Shown here: positions 22,653-34,037 of the stretch, piece after piece
Layout: every line of letters starts with the position of its first letter
Numbering within the stretch: the stretch's first letter is position 1
Origin: Symbiotaphrina buchneri
Lineage: Eukaryota; Ascomycota; Symbiotaphrinales; Symbiotaphrinaceae
DNA: 64,000 bases
Direction: 5' to 3'
Assembly (NCBI GenBank): GCA_001599915.1
Contig: BCIG01000011.1
Span: 717,856-781,855 of the forward strand
The notes under the pieces: generated by a model
The model's database searches: none
The model's input: the letters and a program-made list of their open reading frames with translations, nothing else
What the model was told of the DNA's origin: nothing
Made by a program: the position numbers and the translations under genes

Positions 22653-23817
22653 ATCCGAAGCAATGAGCATAGACATGCAGCGTTTACCTTTTGGAGGCTT
22701 CCTCGACAGCTGTCAAGGATAGACAATTTCTGCCAGCGACTCTTTTATCGTTGCATTTCTTGGGGGCCAGCTGCTTTGGAGTAAGGGAGTTTTGCGAGGA
22801 GGTTCTTACAAAGGAAGAGACCGGCCATACTTAATCAGGCGACTCATGGGTGACTAGTCGGGGCCGCATGATCCTAGAAGGTTGCTTCAGCGCTGTATAA
22901 TAGAATTGAGCATAATGATAATCGTTGTTCGCAGGAAGGGTTCCATGAGAAATTGCCGGAGAGTAACGTAGTATTCCGAGGGTGGTGAGGCCATCCATCA
23001 TGAGGGTGGAGTCTCTCTTTCGAGACATTTCGTCTTATGCCGTCTGAGACAGACGGGAAAAGAATTCCTGTAGTGTCATGAGTGTCATGTCTTTCTTTTC
23101 CTTTTCTTACTCGTGTTGTCAACAGTTTGTGTATCGTAGGGTCCACGTAATCCGAGTCATCGAAGCCCTTTTCAGCCAATTTCCAACCTAAAGACGCCTC
23201 TGCCGGCGCCGCAACCTTGTTTCCCCGCGCATCGGCTATGCCGATTCGAGTTGCTGTCGAGCCCATCAATTCAGGCCCACCGTCCCGATAATCCCATCCA
23301 TCAGCAGCCATCGTCATAATGTCTCACTCAGTGAGCAGACGGACCGGCTACCATCCGAGCACCTTCCGCCTTTCACCTCTCTCCAAGCCCACGAAGTTGA
23401 CGGCGGCCGGTATCCAGAAAAGGCAGAGGGAACGGGTAAAGGGTGCGCGCACCCCTAATGCGGAACGGGGACGGCAGCGAGTGGGGGCTGAGCGGCCATC
23501 CGGGTTACTCTTTTTCTCTTTTCGGCCGGGCTTGGTTCACAGCAGTTCCCATGCTCGGCGACTGAGACATGACGATGGGGTTCTGGGAATAGCTTCACAG
23601 GTTGCAAATACGAGCGGGGTTGCGATGGTCCCTTCTTTTGTCTGATGTGCTATTTCGCCCTACTTCTATATAAGACCCCTTTCTTGCGACGGTTTTGTCT
23701 GCTCTCTTTCTTTTCTCCAGCAGCCGTTATACCTTGAGATATTCTTTATTGTATAATCTATCCACCATCTTTTAATCCAACTCCCTAATACCATATCACC
23801 AAAACGATCCTGGCACA
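22653..23817. other. Intergenic with one doubtful minus-strand reading frame
   Basis: Apart from the candidate at 22874-23317, no gene is supported. The final 150 bases carry a CT-rich leader and a TATATAAG-like sequence (about 23667-23674) upstream of the small secreted-protein gene. Confidence 0.5.
22874..23317 (-). CDS. Candidate small protein, unrecognised
   Basis: A minus-strand frame of 147 codons opens with MTMAADGWDYRDGGPELMG and a plausible, acidic first half (residues 1-65, including FDDSDYVDPTIHKLL). A GTAAGA donor-like site follows at codon 67. Beyond it the sequence turns compositionally random, so the true product may be only about 65-70 residues with a second exon I cannot place. 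No family is recognised. It could also be a chance frame. Confidence is low. Confidence 0.3.
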   Translation of the reverse strand: MTMAADGWDYRDGGPELMGSTATRIGIADARGNKVAAPAEASLGWKLAEKGFDDSDYVDPTIHKLLTTRVRKGKERHDTHDTTGILFPSVSDGIRRNVSKERLHPHDGWPHHPRNTTLLSGNFSWNPSCEQRLSLCSILLYSAEATF

Positions 23818-24605
23818 ATGGTCTCCATGCGCTCCATCCTCCTGAGCCTTCCCCTGCTCTCCTCCCTCGCCCTCGCCGTCCCCACATCCCTCCAAGCGCG
23901 CGACCCTGCGGAGATCATCTACACCTTCAAGACCCAGGTCGTGAGCGGTGACCCCAGCAAAAACGGACTCTATGTCACCAGCTACCACACCGGTAAGCCG
24001 CCCCTCTGTGCGGCCGAACCCTATCCGTAAGGCCCCCGCTGACATCAATCTCCTTCCTCCAGGCGCCGGCACAAGCGATGCCGTCCTGGCCGCCAGCGGT
24101 GGTGTCCAAGGCTTCCTGAACGACACGAGGTTGCAGTTCGATCTGGATGGGAGCAGTAGCATCCCCTCCTACATGGTCATGGGAGCGGACACCAACTACG
24201 CCCGTAAGTAAACCGCCAGGTCCGCCTCTCATGAGCACTCGCGCTGATCCAATTCCTCTGCGGCAGAATGGGAGCAGCCCACCATCGACAGCATCGAGGA
24301 AGGAAGCGCCGGCTTCTTCATCAACAGCACCGGCCTGCAGTACAACGTCTCTTTTGCCGGCTGGCTAGGTAAGGAACCAGACCTCTGGGCCTTTCTGACT
24401 GCCTGCCCCTCGATCCTGCTCGTGGCTGCACTGGCGCAACATGTATGGCATGTGTATTGCAATATGATACTGACTGCAACGCATAGCCTGCGACTGGTAC
24501 CACGGGGCGCCCCAGCTGTTCTGGCTGGCGGAATACTACCCCCACACGATCCCCTGCAGCTGCGCTCAGGTCAACCTCATCCCCGAGTCGGTCAATCTGG
24601 AATGA
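23818..24605 (+). CDS. Small secreted protein, function unknown
   Basis: Four exons, 23818-23992, 24063-24203, 24267-24368 and 24487-24605, give 178 residues. All introns are GT-AG and phase 1, and splicing closes the frame. A signal peptide (LLSLPLLSSLALAVP) ends near residue 21. The mature part has AAS-GGVQGFLNDT, an N-glycosylation site NST, and QWEQPTIDS. A C-terminal section carries three Cys (ACDWYH, then IPCSCAQVN). Uniform intron phase suggests an old, intact gene. The compact beta-rich, Cys-containing form resembles fungal secreted proteins of unknown role. I do not recognise a catalytic motif. It lies beside the GH17 enzyme, so co-secretion is possible but not shown. Confidence 0.8.
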
Positions 24606-25262
24606 GGCTGCACGTCGCTGGACAGACACTGTTGGTTATTGCATATTCCAGTCTTCAATTCTGCTTTCTCTCAGCATTGGTGGTTAGATTAGAATGTTAG
24701 CTCGTATTTCTCTCGAATCGATTGAGGCACTCTGTCAGTAGCGTTCTGTGTCTTTATCTTCCAGTATTGTAGGCGATCAGGTCATTACAGTCAAAATCCA
24801 ACAGATGAAGTGTTAGGGTGCTTTGTATTCTCTTTTTGAACTACCGTATGATGACATACTATTGTAGTTATCGCCTAGTTGGTGGTAGACAAAGCTTTTC
24901 CATAGTCCCGTGATATCCGCGCTTTTGGAGCCCATACTTTCATATCGAACTCCTAATGCAGTCGTGCTGAGCACGCAAGATGCGCCTGAAACCGGTGTAC
25001 AAGAAAGCAGGACCGGTAGGTTACCCAGCCGTCCCGCATCGCGTCTGTTCGCCCAAACCTCGCAGGCAAATGCATCAATAATAAACTCAAGACGCCGCTG
25101 GATGCATCAAAGAACGCCGAGGAATTCCCAAGATGATCGACGAAATAATTGCAACATGACCGAACCCTCATACTCGCCGTCAATGAAGAAGGTCCGTTAA
25201 TCCATGAACACCCTTTCCCAGATGCGCTTTTCTATGTGCCATCGGCCCTTTACCCACAATGC
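24606..25262. other. Intergenic between convergent genes
   Basis: This holds the 3' flanks of the small secreted-protein gene (+) and CHD1 (-). No gene or clear repeat is seen. Confidence 0.55.
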
Positions 25263-28200
25263 CTATTTTGCCCCGCCTTCTTTTGCTTCAACTCTCTTTG
25301 CAGAGCTTGCAGCATCAGACTCTACAATCTTTTCGTACATGTTCTTTAATTTTTCCCAAGGGGTCCCTGGGTTGGGCCAGTACAAGCTGACATATTTCCT
25401 GCGGGAGAAATTAGGCTGTGCACTAGACTTTAAGCAGCATCACATACCATAAGCGTTGCTCGAGCCCATCAGCCTCGTTCCCAGACTTTTCAGTCAAAAT
25501 TGTCTTCACAAAGTTGCCAATACGTGGAAGTTCTTCTCGAAGGATTTTGGCCCTGACAACCTTATCCTGAACCTTCTCTTTCGTGGCGGTCTGCACATGC
25601 TTGAGGCTCTCCTTAACGGGCTTGAATAATTCTCGGAGCATGGGGTCCTCATCTGTTGGTGCAAAGCCATTGGCCATAATTGAAACGCTCCGCTTGTGAT
25701 GGATATGAGGTGAATCTTCAGATCGACGATGATTACGCCTCTCATCGTCCAGATCGCCGTTATGTTTCCGCTTCACATCATGTTTGAGACCATGGGATTT
25801 GGAGTCGCCATGTGAGTGATGACGTTCGACACTCACGCGACGCTCAGCATGACTATGAGTTCGGTGCCGTGATTTGTCCGAGTCACGGGAGAATTTTGAC
25901 TGACCCAAGTGTGGCGCGGGTGATGCAGACGCCTTGTCTGCACGCCTCATAGATTGATTTTTCTTGTTGTTGCGATGATGATTTTCGACGGCCCGTCTGG
26001 CAGCCACGTTGGTGCCATTGCTTGTCTTCTCTTTCAGAACCGATAGGAGATAGTCCGCTCTCCTCACCAAGTGCACGGCACCAGGAGACTTTGCCACTTT
26101 CTCTTCGGTATTGGTCCGCTCCGCCTTTTTGTCAACGCGATGTTCTTCCAAGAAGAATTTGTCGCCCATCCCAAGGTCGGGATCGTCTCGGATCTGCGTC
26201 CAAGCCCCATAGCCATGTTTTAGGATGCCCACACAGAGCATACCATCTTCTCTCGCCCCCCATTCGCAGCTGTAATGGGCAGGCTTCGAAGCTTCGGGAA
26301 TTCGGAACGCCTTAGGATCAGCAATGGCACCAATGACCTCCTTTAGCATACGCATCTCAGTCGGGCGCTCTGTTATTGTCTCTGCATTCATGCGCTTGAC
26401 CCCCTTAAAGTCGAACAGGACCGCCTTTTTATCCTTCTTGGTTATGCTCTTACCATCGCGTTCGAGGGCTTCCACTTTGGCTTGCTCCTCCTTGAGCAGT
26501 CTGTAACTGATCCTAGTGATCTCGTCTAGTGTCGACTTGAGCAGGTCTCGATCTCGATCGACCAAACCAGCATCCTGCACCAGTTCATCACCGCGGTCTT
26601 CGATCGACCCATAGCGGAGGAATGCTCGGAACAAATTGCGAATTTCTTTCTCGCCCAGGGGCCGCATTGGGTCCGTGTTTTCCTCGTCCGACTCTTCAGC
26701 CTCAGCCCGTTCTGCTTCAGCCGCGAGATCCCTGGCCCTCTTCTTGGCTGCTCTTTGCTCTCGCTCGTCGAGGACCTGTTTCCTCTTCCGTGGAGCATTC
26801 TGTTCGATGACATCGGCGAGATATTTTTCGTCAGCCTTACGCTTTTCTTCGGCCTTGAGTTCCTCCAATTGCTCCTGGGGAATGATCTGATCCCATTCAA
26901 GGTCGACCTTGACATCCATGTATTCAAAGCTCCGTAAGAATTCTTCTCCTCCGTCTGCTTCAATACCACTGGGTCCTTCTGTTTTGTGCTCCTCAGCACT
27001 CTCCAAAACAGCATCGATATCCAATTCCTCTAGCTTCTTCTGGTTGCCTGACTGCTCAAACATCTTTTGACCACGTTTCTTGAGAATTCTAGAAATGTCG
27101 TCAGACGAGGTAGGTTCGTTGACACGACCAGCCTTAGCCATCTTATCAGTCAATTCTTTGGCAACGTTATCGGTGACGCCTCGTTGAATAGTAATAAACT
27201 CGAGCATGAGCTTATTGCGGGCTCTCTCAAGCACCTCCTCCTCTACGGTTTCTTTTGAGACCAGTCTATACACGGAGACGGGCTTTTTCTGGCCAATGCG
27301 ATGCGCTCGAGCCATTGCTTGAAGGTCCGCCTGGGGATTCCAGTCGGAATCGAAGAGGATGACTGTATCCGCAGTCATTAGATTAATTCCAAGACCACCT
27401 GCCCGTGTAGACAGCAAGAAACAGAAATCTTTGCTTTCAGGTGCATTGAAGTGATCCATCGCTTTTGCACGGGCTGCTGATGGTATGGTACCATCCAGCC
27501 GTTGGAATTGATGACCTCGTAGCTGGAGATAATCACCTAGTATGTCGAGCATCTTGACCATCTGGCTGAAGATGAGTACCCGATGGTTGTCTCGCTTCAA
27601 CTTCGTTAACAGCTGATCGATCAGCATCATTTTTCCACTGCTAGTGATAAGATGCTTCAGCACATCTTCTCTAGATGTTCGGCCAGCTAAGATCCGCTCT
27701 TCAGCATTCGCGAACATGAATGGATGGTTGCTAGCCTTTTTGAGCTCCATCATTATGTTGAGCAGTGATTGCTTCGGTCCCTTAGCGCCTTGGTTGAGTG
27801 CAGCATAATTCTTCGTAAGTATGTTCTTGTAGTACTCCAATTGTACGTCAGAAAGTTCGACTCGGATAATCTTTTCGGTCTTAGGAGGAAGATCCTTCTC
27901 CACCTTTTGCTTTGTGCGACGAAGCATATAGGGTTTGATCGCATTGTTCAACTCCTCAATTTTCTGAGCCGCTGCTTCGGAAGTCAAGTCCATGTTGTCC
28001 TCGATAAAAACCTTACCCGGCATTAGGAAATCCATAAGAGCCGATAATTCCTCCAGGTTATTCTGCACAGGAGTTCCTGTGATCAGAAGACGGCTTGGCG
28101 CTTTGAAGCCTTGCAGTTTCATATAAAGCTGTGATTGCCTGTTCTTCAGTCGATGGGCTTCGTCAACTTCCATGAACTGCCATTTAATCTGGGATAAAAA

Positions 28201-30281
28201 GGCAGAATCCTGGAGAATGAATTCGTAGGTCGTGAGCATTGCATGAAATTTGACTTGTCTTGGATTGCCGTTGACCAGAAGCTCGTATTCTCTGATCATG
28301 CTTCGTGAGGCTTCGTTGCCATTGTAGACCACATAATTGATATCGGGCGTCCAATTGTCGAATGTCTCCGCCCATGCCGGCATTGTAGATAGGGGTACGA
28401 CGACCAAAAATGGGCCTTGTTGACCCCGCTCATGTCTTAGCCAGTTCATGAAGGCGACGGTCTGCACGGTTTTCCCCAACCCCATTTCATCAGCGAGGAT
28501 TACGTTGTTGCCTTTAGACCAGTTGTAGGCCAGAAAATTGACGCCGTGGATCTGGAACTCCCGAAGTTCACCGTGCTTGATATAGGGGGGTTGTTCACGC
28601 ATGGGCTTGAACTCGCGCCGCGTGTCCTGCCGAGACTGGGATTTATCCGACAGCGGAAGGTGTGAGGTTCGGTCCAGGAATCTATCTATCTCAGATTGGG
28701 CGATCTCGCTGACCAGAGAAGCACGTTCCCACGTGCACGAATCGTAATAGAGACCTCTCCCTATACTGGTGTCAGCCATCGCCCCGTGACAAATAACGAA
28801 ACTCAATAAGATGACGAACATTTGACCAGATATTCGGTTTCTTCTTCGCCCTCTTGAGAACCAATTACGCGTTCCACTTTCATGTGCTCGTTGATTGAGT
28901 CTAGGACCGACTCGCGGTCCAGGTTGTATTTCTCCAAATCCTCTAACGGCACATCAGAGCCGTGTGTCATGCGAAGCTCCTCAGCTATGACTCTGCGGAT
29001 GTAATTATCAAGGCGACGGATTCCCCGACAGGATGCGAGAGATGTGCTCGTTTCCCATGTAGCATGGTAGTAAGCTTGATTCTGCCATTTGATCTAAGGG
29101 GACATTAGCGACGGCGTACGAAAGCCAGGGATAGCAAGGGAAACAGACATAATACTCGAATTCGTCCCTTCCAGGATTTGGTTTCTTAGGATCTAACGCG
29201 GCAATTAGCATGATGCAAGCCTTCAAGGCCCTCAGAAATCCATACCGACGCCCTCTTTCAGTCTGTGATTTAGCACCACATCAATGGCAGGAACATTCTC
29301 ATCTGGTTCCGTCGCCCAATAGTTGGGGGTCATCTCAGATTCATCCTCAATGAACATGTCATCATCGTCATCATCCTCGTTGTAACTGGTCACTTTGGCG
29401 GCACGGCGGGCAGAGAACCGGACCTCAGCATGCGTCGGAGGGGCAAACCCAGCTGCAGCCTGAAGTTGCCTACGCCTATCTTTCTTGGAGACAGCACGGC
29501 TGCGCGCACCGCCATACACATCGGAGTCTGATTCTGAGTCAGTTGGAGTCCGTATTGCAGGCGTCCCGTTCTTCGAAGCTAGAACGGGACTCCGTCAGCT
29601 AAGCCGCCACGCAACGCGAAGGCATGGAGAACAGACATTTGTGAGAGGTTGAAACCTTCCGTTTCTTTCGAGATGGTGCTCTGACTGCATCAGATTCGGA
29701 TCCTTCGCCTTCCGAACTGCTGTCGACCTGCGATAAGATAGGACCTGGTCAGAAACAGTAGGCCACTTCATACTGGAGTGCGATGACGTACCACGCGGCG
29801 TGTAGGGCGGGCTCGACCCTGATATACCTGTTAGTCAAACCCTCATTGAACAAGTTGGACCACCTACACTTCTTCTGAGACCATAAAGTTCAGGATTGTT
29901 CATTATGTACTCATCATCTTCGACTCCCATCTTGCGTTTAGAGGGCCTCCGCGAATCATGCGACGACGATCGTTGGTCCCTCAACCCACGGTTCTGCGTT
30001 GTGGGAGGAGTCTCAATATCAAATTCCGCATCTTCGGAAGCATTATCGTCATGTTCCGAGCTATCAGCACCATCGGATCCATGACCACCGTAACTCGAGG
30101 GAGCGGATCCGTCAGATCCGCCGGTTGAAGATGAAGTTTCGACCCTCGGCCGGTCACGAGGCTCGGATAAATCGCTCCCGCTGCCATTCGACAGAGCCTT
30201 CCGTGAGCGAAGCTCGTCAACTGAAGGCGTTAGGTGGCCATTGGAAGGTTGCAATGGTCCATCCAGGTTGGTAAGAACCAT
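25263..30281 (-). CDS. CHD1: Chromatin-remodelling ATPase CHD1
   Basis: Eight minus-strand exons are proposed: 30281-29868, 29818-29792, 29727-29637, 29578-29246, 29192-29149, 29093-28820, 28760-25448 and 25398-25263. They give about 1,543 residues. Exon 2 is 27 bases. The N-terminus is Ser/Asp-rich. Two chromodomains are visible (FEYYIKWQNQAYYHATWET, EYLVKWRGLYYDSCTWE). The SNF2 core has ILADEMGLGKTVQ, VDEAHRLKN, ITGTPVQNN, FSQMVKMLDILGDYL and MARAHRIGQ. SANT/SLIDE-like and charged segments follow. The last exon adds KYVSLYWPNPGTPWEKL, which completes the C-terminal helical domain. CHD1 spaces nucleosomes during transcription elongation. The start at MVLTNLDG is uncertain, because the frame is open upstream to about 30509. 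Confidence 0.93.
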
Positions 30282-31261
30282 GCTGCCTGCTATAAGAGCA
30301 ACAAAGTCAGCATCAATCTCGTAGTAGTTGATCTCGCAAGGCTTCAGCGCAAAGGGCAACGGCAGATGTAGATTAGGCGACCAGAATGATCTAGAAAGAA
30401 ACCCAGTAGCGCCTGCAATGGATTGGGAATTGCGGCGGAGACGGATTTGATGCATATGATGACGGATAGGCAGATGCGGGTCCGGCAGCATGACTGGGAA
30501 GGCGGCCAATATCCAGACTGTCAGGAGGGAATCATCGTATCCTGCATTACCAATAGCCCCTTATGACACGCTGGTATGGAACTCTGAACGTGGTTTGATG
30601 GTTCCGAAGTCCTCATGGTCGGATTTTGATGCAGGACGGCAGCCAGGCGGACCTGGTCAGAGCCTCGCACCACAAAACAAGAAACAGGCGGAAATCAGGG
30701 GAAATATGAATAGGACTCACAAGCCATGGCCTGTTAAGCCTCCAGGCAGCTAGCTCTTCTTGAGGTTTCGTCGTCGTTGTTGTTGGTTGTGCAGAAAATG
30801 GGGGAATCAGTGTCTGATGTACTGCGTATGGTTGAGAGAGCGGAATCTACGCTCCAAGGTCCTCTCCAAGGTCGGTCTCGCTCCACACTCTCGAATCGGC
30901 GCTGGACACCGGGTCGCTATTGGCTCGCTTCGCCCAATGGCCTGCTTGCAAAGTGCTGCACAGTGACTGGCTGGCATACAAAGCCCCCACCAGGCCAAAA
31001 AAGTCATTCTGTACCCGGTTACGCTGAGAGTCCACACTTTCACACCCCGCCTCGAGCAGAATAATAAGGACCTCACCGTCGCTCAAGGTCAATAGCAACG
31101 ACAACAGCGACAATAGGCCGCGCTATCCGAACCAGAGGACGCATATACCTGCTGCCCGGGGCCTCTCCTATCGTCCCTGGTCTTCTGTCGCTGCGCTTCT
31201 GCCAGTCCTGGCCCTTTCCACTCCCGGCCGGCTTCACGGTTCACCGCTACAACAATCAAAG
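30282..31261. promoter_or_regulatory. Shared promoter region of divergent CHD1 and RLI1
   Basis: The two genes are divergent and about 980 bases apart. The CHD1 side is open to translation for another 75 codons upstream of the chosen start. That part could be leader or extra N-terminus. No independent gene or clear motif is recognised. Confidence 0.5.
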
Positions 31262-33559
31262 ATGGCGGACAAGCTGACGAGGTATGGATAGCACACGCTG
31301 GCGCCCTTCTTCGAAATTTGCTAATCGGTATTCTAGAATAGCTATCGTTGACAGCGACAAGGTAAGCCAATTTAGATACTTCGCCGGTCCTCCTCGTCAC
31401 CGCCCTTCGATATCGTGCCATAAATTGGCGATGAGTAGTCTAGCTGACCGCGCTCCCCACGTCTTCATAGTGCAAACCCAAGGTAAGGTCAACTTCCTAT
31501 ACCATTTCGCCAGCGGCTGACTGTTGCAAAGAAATGTCGACAAGAATGCAAGAAGTCGTGCCCTGTGGTGCGGACGGGAAAGCTCTGCATTGAAGTCACC
31601 CCTGAGTCCAAGATTGCTTTCATCTCCGAAAGGCTATGTATCGGTTGTGGTATCTGTCCGAAGAAATGTCCATTTGGTGCGATCAACATCATCAACTTGC
31701 CCACCAACTTGGAGACGCAGGTGACCCATCGCTACTCGGCGAACAGCTTCAAGCTCCACCGTCTTCCGATGCCTCGACCGGGTCAGGTGCTTGGGCTGGT
31801 CGGTACAAACGGTATAGGGAAGAGCACAGCGTTGAAGATCCTGAGCGGCAAGCTCAAGCCAAATCTGGGGAGGTTTGAGAACCCGCCTGATTGGGAAGAC
31901 ATTCTCAAGTACTTCCGTGGATCGGAGTTGCAAAGTATGGTTCTTCCTCTTTATCTGACGGATGTGTAATTCTGACTTGAAAAGACTACTTCACCAAAGT
32001 TTTGGAGGACAACCTGAAGGCTGTCGTTAAGCCACAATATGTGGATCAGATCCCGAAGGCCGTCAAAGGTCCGGACAAAACCGTGGAAGTCCTGATCAAG
32101 GCACGCGCCCAGAAGGATAATCTGGAAGAGATCAAAAAAGTCCTTGGTGAGCCATTGCCTGTTTGGGCTTGAAGGATATAGGGCGCTGACTGCGGCTTTG
32201 AAAGAACTCGAAAATGTTCTGGACCGAGACATCGGTCTTCTGTCCGGTGGTGAACTGCAGCGCTTTGCGATCGGTCTCGTATGTGTCCAGCAAGCGGACG
32301 TGTAAGTTTGACATCTGTTTCGGTTGATACAGGATTGGTTATTGACATGTCTCAGCTATATGTTCGACGAACCCTCCTCCTACCTCGATGTGAAGCAACG
32401 CCTGAACGCAGCAAAGACTATTCGTGATCTTCTCCGCCCAGACGACTATGTCATTGTGGTCGAACACGATCTGTCTGTATTGGACTACCTTTCAGACTTC
32501 ATCTGCGTCTTATATGGTAAACCGGCTGTCTACGGTGTAGTGACCTTACCAGCATCCGTAAGAGAAGGGATTAACATCTTCCTGGATGGTAACATCCCCA
32601 CCGAGAACATGCGTTTCAGGGAAGAGTCGTTGCAGTTCCGTATCGCCGAGGCTGGGGACGAGTACCTCGTAGACAAGTCACGTGGTTTCAGCTATCCAGC
32701 AATGAAGAAGACTCTCGGTGGCTTCCATCTGGAAATTGAGTCTGGCTCCTTTACTGATTCAGAAATTATTGTCATGATGGGTGAGAACGGGACGGGAAAG
32801 ACCACATTCTGCAGAATGCTTGCCGGAGCCGAAAAGCCTGATGGGCAGAAATCGGTGCCTCCCATGAACATCAGCATGAAGCCTCAAAAGATTACACCGA
32901 AGTTCACGGGCACAGTCCGTCAGTTGTTTTTCAAGAAGATCAAAGCTGCTTTCTTGAATCCCCAGTTCCAGACCGATGTTTATAAACCACTCAAGCTTGA
33001 TGATTTCATTGATCAAGAGGTGCAGCATCTGTCGGGTGGTGAATTGCAACGTGTGGCTATCGTTCTCGCCCTTGGTATTCCTGCTGATATCTATTTGATT
33101 GATGAGCCTAGCGCGTAAGTACCTTCAGCTTCAAAAGATATGTTGTACAGTTAACTAATAGTGATACCAGTTACCTCGACTCCGAGCAACGTATTATTGC
33201 TGCACGTGTCATCAAGCGTTTTATCATGCACTCAAAGAAGACTGCTTTCGTTGTCGAGCACGACTTCATCATGGCAACATACTTGGCAGACCGTGTTATC
33301 GTTTTCGACGGCCAACCTTCCGTCGAAGCCCATGCCAATGCTCCCGAAACTCTGTTGACTGGATGCAACAAGTTCCTGAAGAACTTGGATGTGACGTTCA
33401 GACGGGATCCTAACTCCTTCCGGCCTAGGATCAACAAGTTAAACAGTCAATTGGACCAGGAACAGAAGTTGAGTGGAAACTACGTAAGGTCCCCTTTCCA
33501 TCTGGTGTTGTGCCTGCACTTACACGTGGTTGTAGTTCTTCCTGGAAGATGAGAGTTGA
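31262..33559 (+). CDS. RLI1: Ribosome-recycling ABC protein RLI1/ABCE1
   Basis: Nine exons are proposed: 31262-31281, 31337-31361, 31471-31482, 31532-31934, 31985-32146, 32205-32301, 32356-33114, 33171-33483 and 33536-33559. They give 604 residues, the usual length. Exon 3 is 12 bases and encodes CKPK, the first Cys of the Fe-S domain; without it the motif [16 protein letters not shown] cannot form. The second cluster [16 protein letters not shown] follows. Nucleotide domain 1 has [18 protein letters not shown] and [10 protein letters not shown]. Domain 2 has [18 protein letters not shown] and IDEPSAYLD. ABCE1 is cytosolic, needed for ribosome splitting and initiation, and essential in eukaryotes studied. 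The last exon supplies FFLEDES. Confidence 0.96.
31471..31482 (+). other. RLI1: 12-base microexon of RLI1
   Basis: TGCAAACCCAAG lies between a CATAG acceptor and a GTAAGG donor and encodes CKPK in frame. It supplies the first iron-sulfur Cys of ABCE1, conserved in the family. It is easily missed by automated gene prediction. Confidence 0.88.
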
Positions 33560-34037
33560 ACAGGGCATCCCACGTAAAGTTCCATCAGCGCATAATCCGG
33601 GCACAGGCGTTAAGGTAGCATCCGTGGATGGTGTTAGGGGGAATAAGAACCACGCGTCCGGCCTTTCGGATGAAGAGGGTTCTATGAGCGAAGATGACGA
33701 TGAAGACGACATATGCATCGGCAGCGGTCTGCCTCCTGTTTGATACTGACCATGATTTGATCTTGCATCGAAACATGTCACTGAAACGGGTCAAGTAGGC
33801 GATCGCTGCCACGGACAAGCGCGACTTGACGGGTCCGCGCGCTTGCTTCAAGACTTATGTTGATTTTTGATTACTTCTACCTACTGGCTGAAATCTAGAG
33901 TCGGCGACACGCTGAGGTTCAGACCGTTCATAAAGTGCATGCTAGAAGGTTAACAGCTGAAGCAACATATACATACCACAATGCACTTTTCTTGCTGCGT
34001 ACTTGATTAAGGCTGAGACGTTTCACCTAAGCTGCCA
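33560..34037. other. Intergenic between convergent RLI1 and PRP40
   Basis: This holds 3' flanks only. An acidic reading frame (MSEDDDEDD-like) just after RLI1 at 33560-33743 follows the RLI1 stop in a different frame. I treat it as untranslated. Confidence 0.5.

Noticed and set aside
17376-24605. Secondary-metabolite cluster or mobile element in the gene-poor interval
   Set aside because: No synthase, transposase, terminal repeats or target duplications were seen. Only a decayed peptidase and two secreted-protein genes are present.
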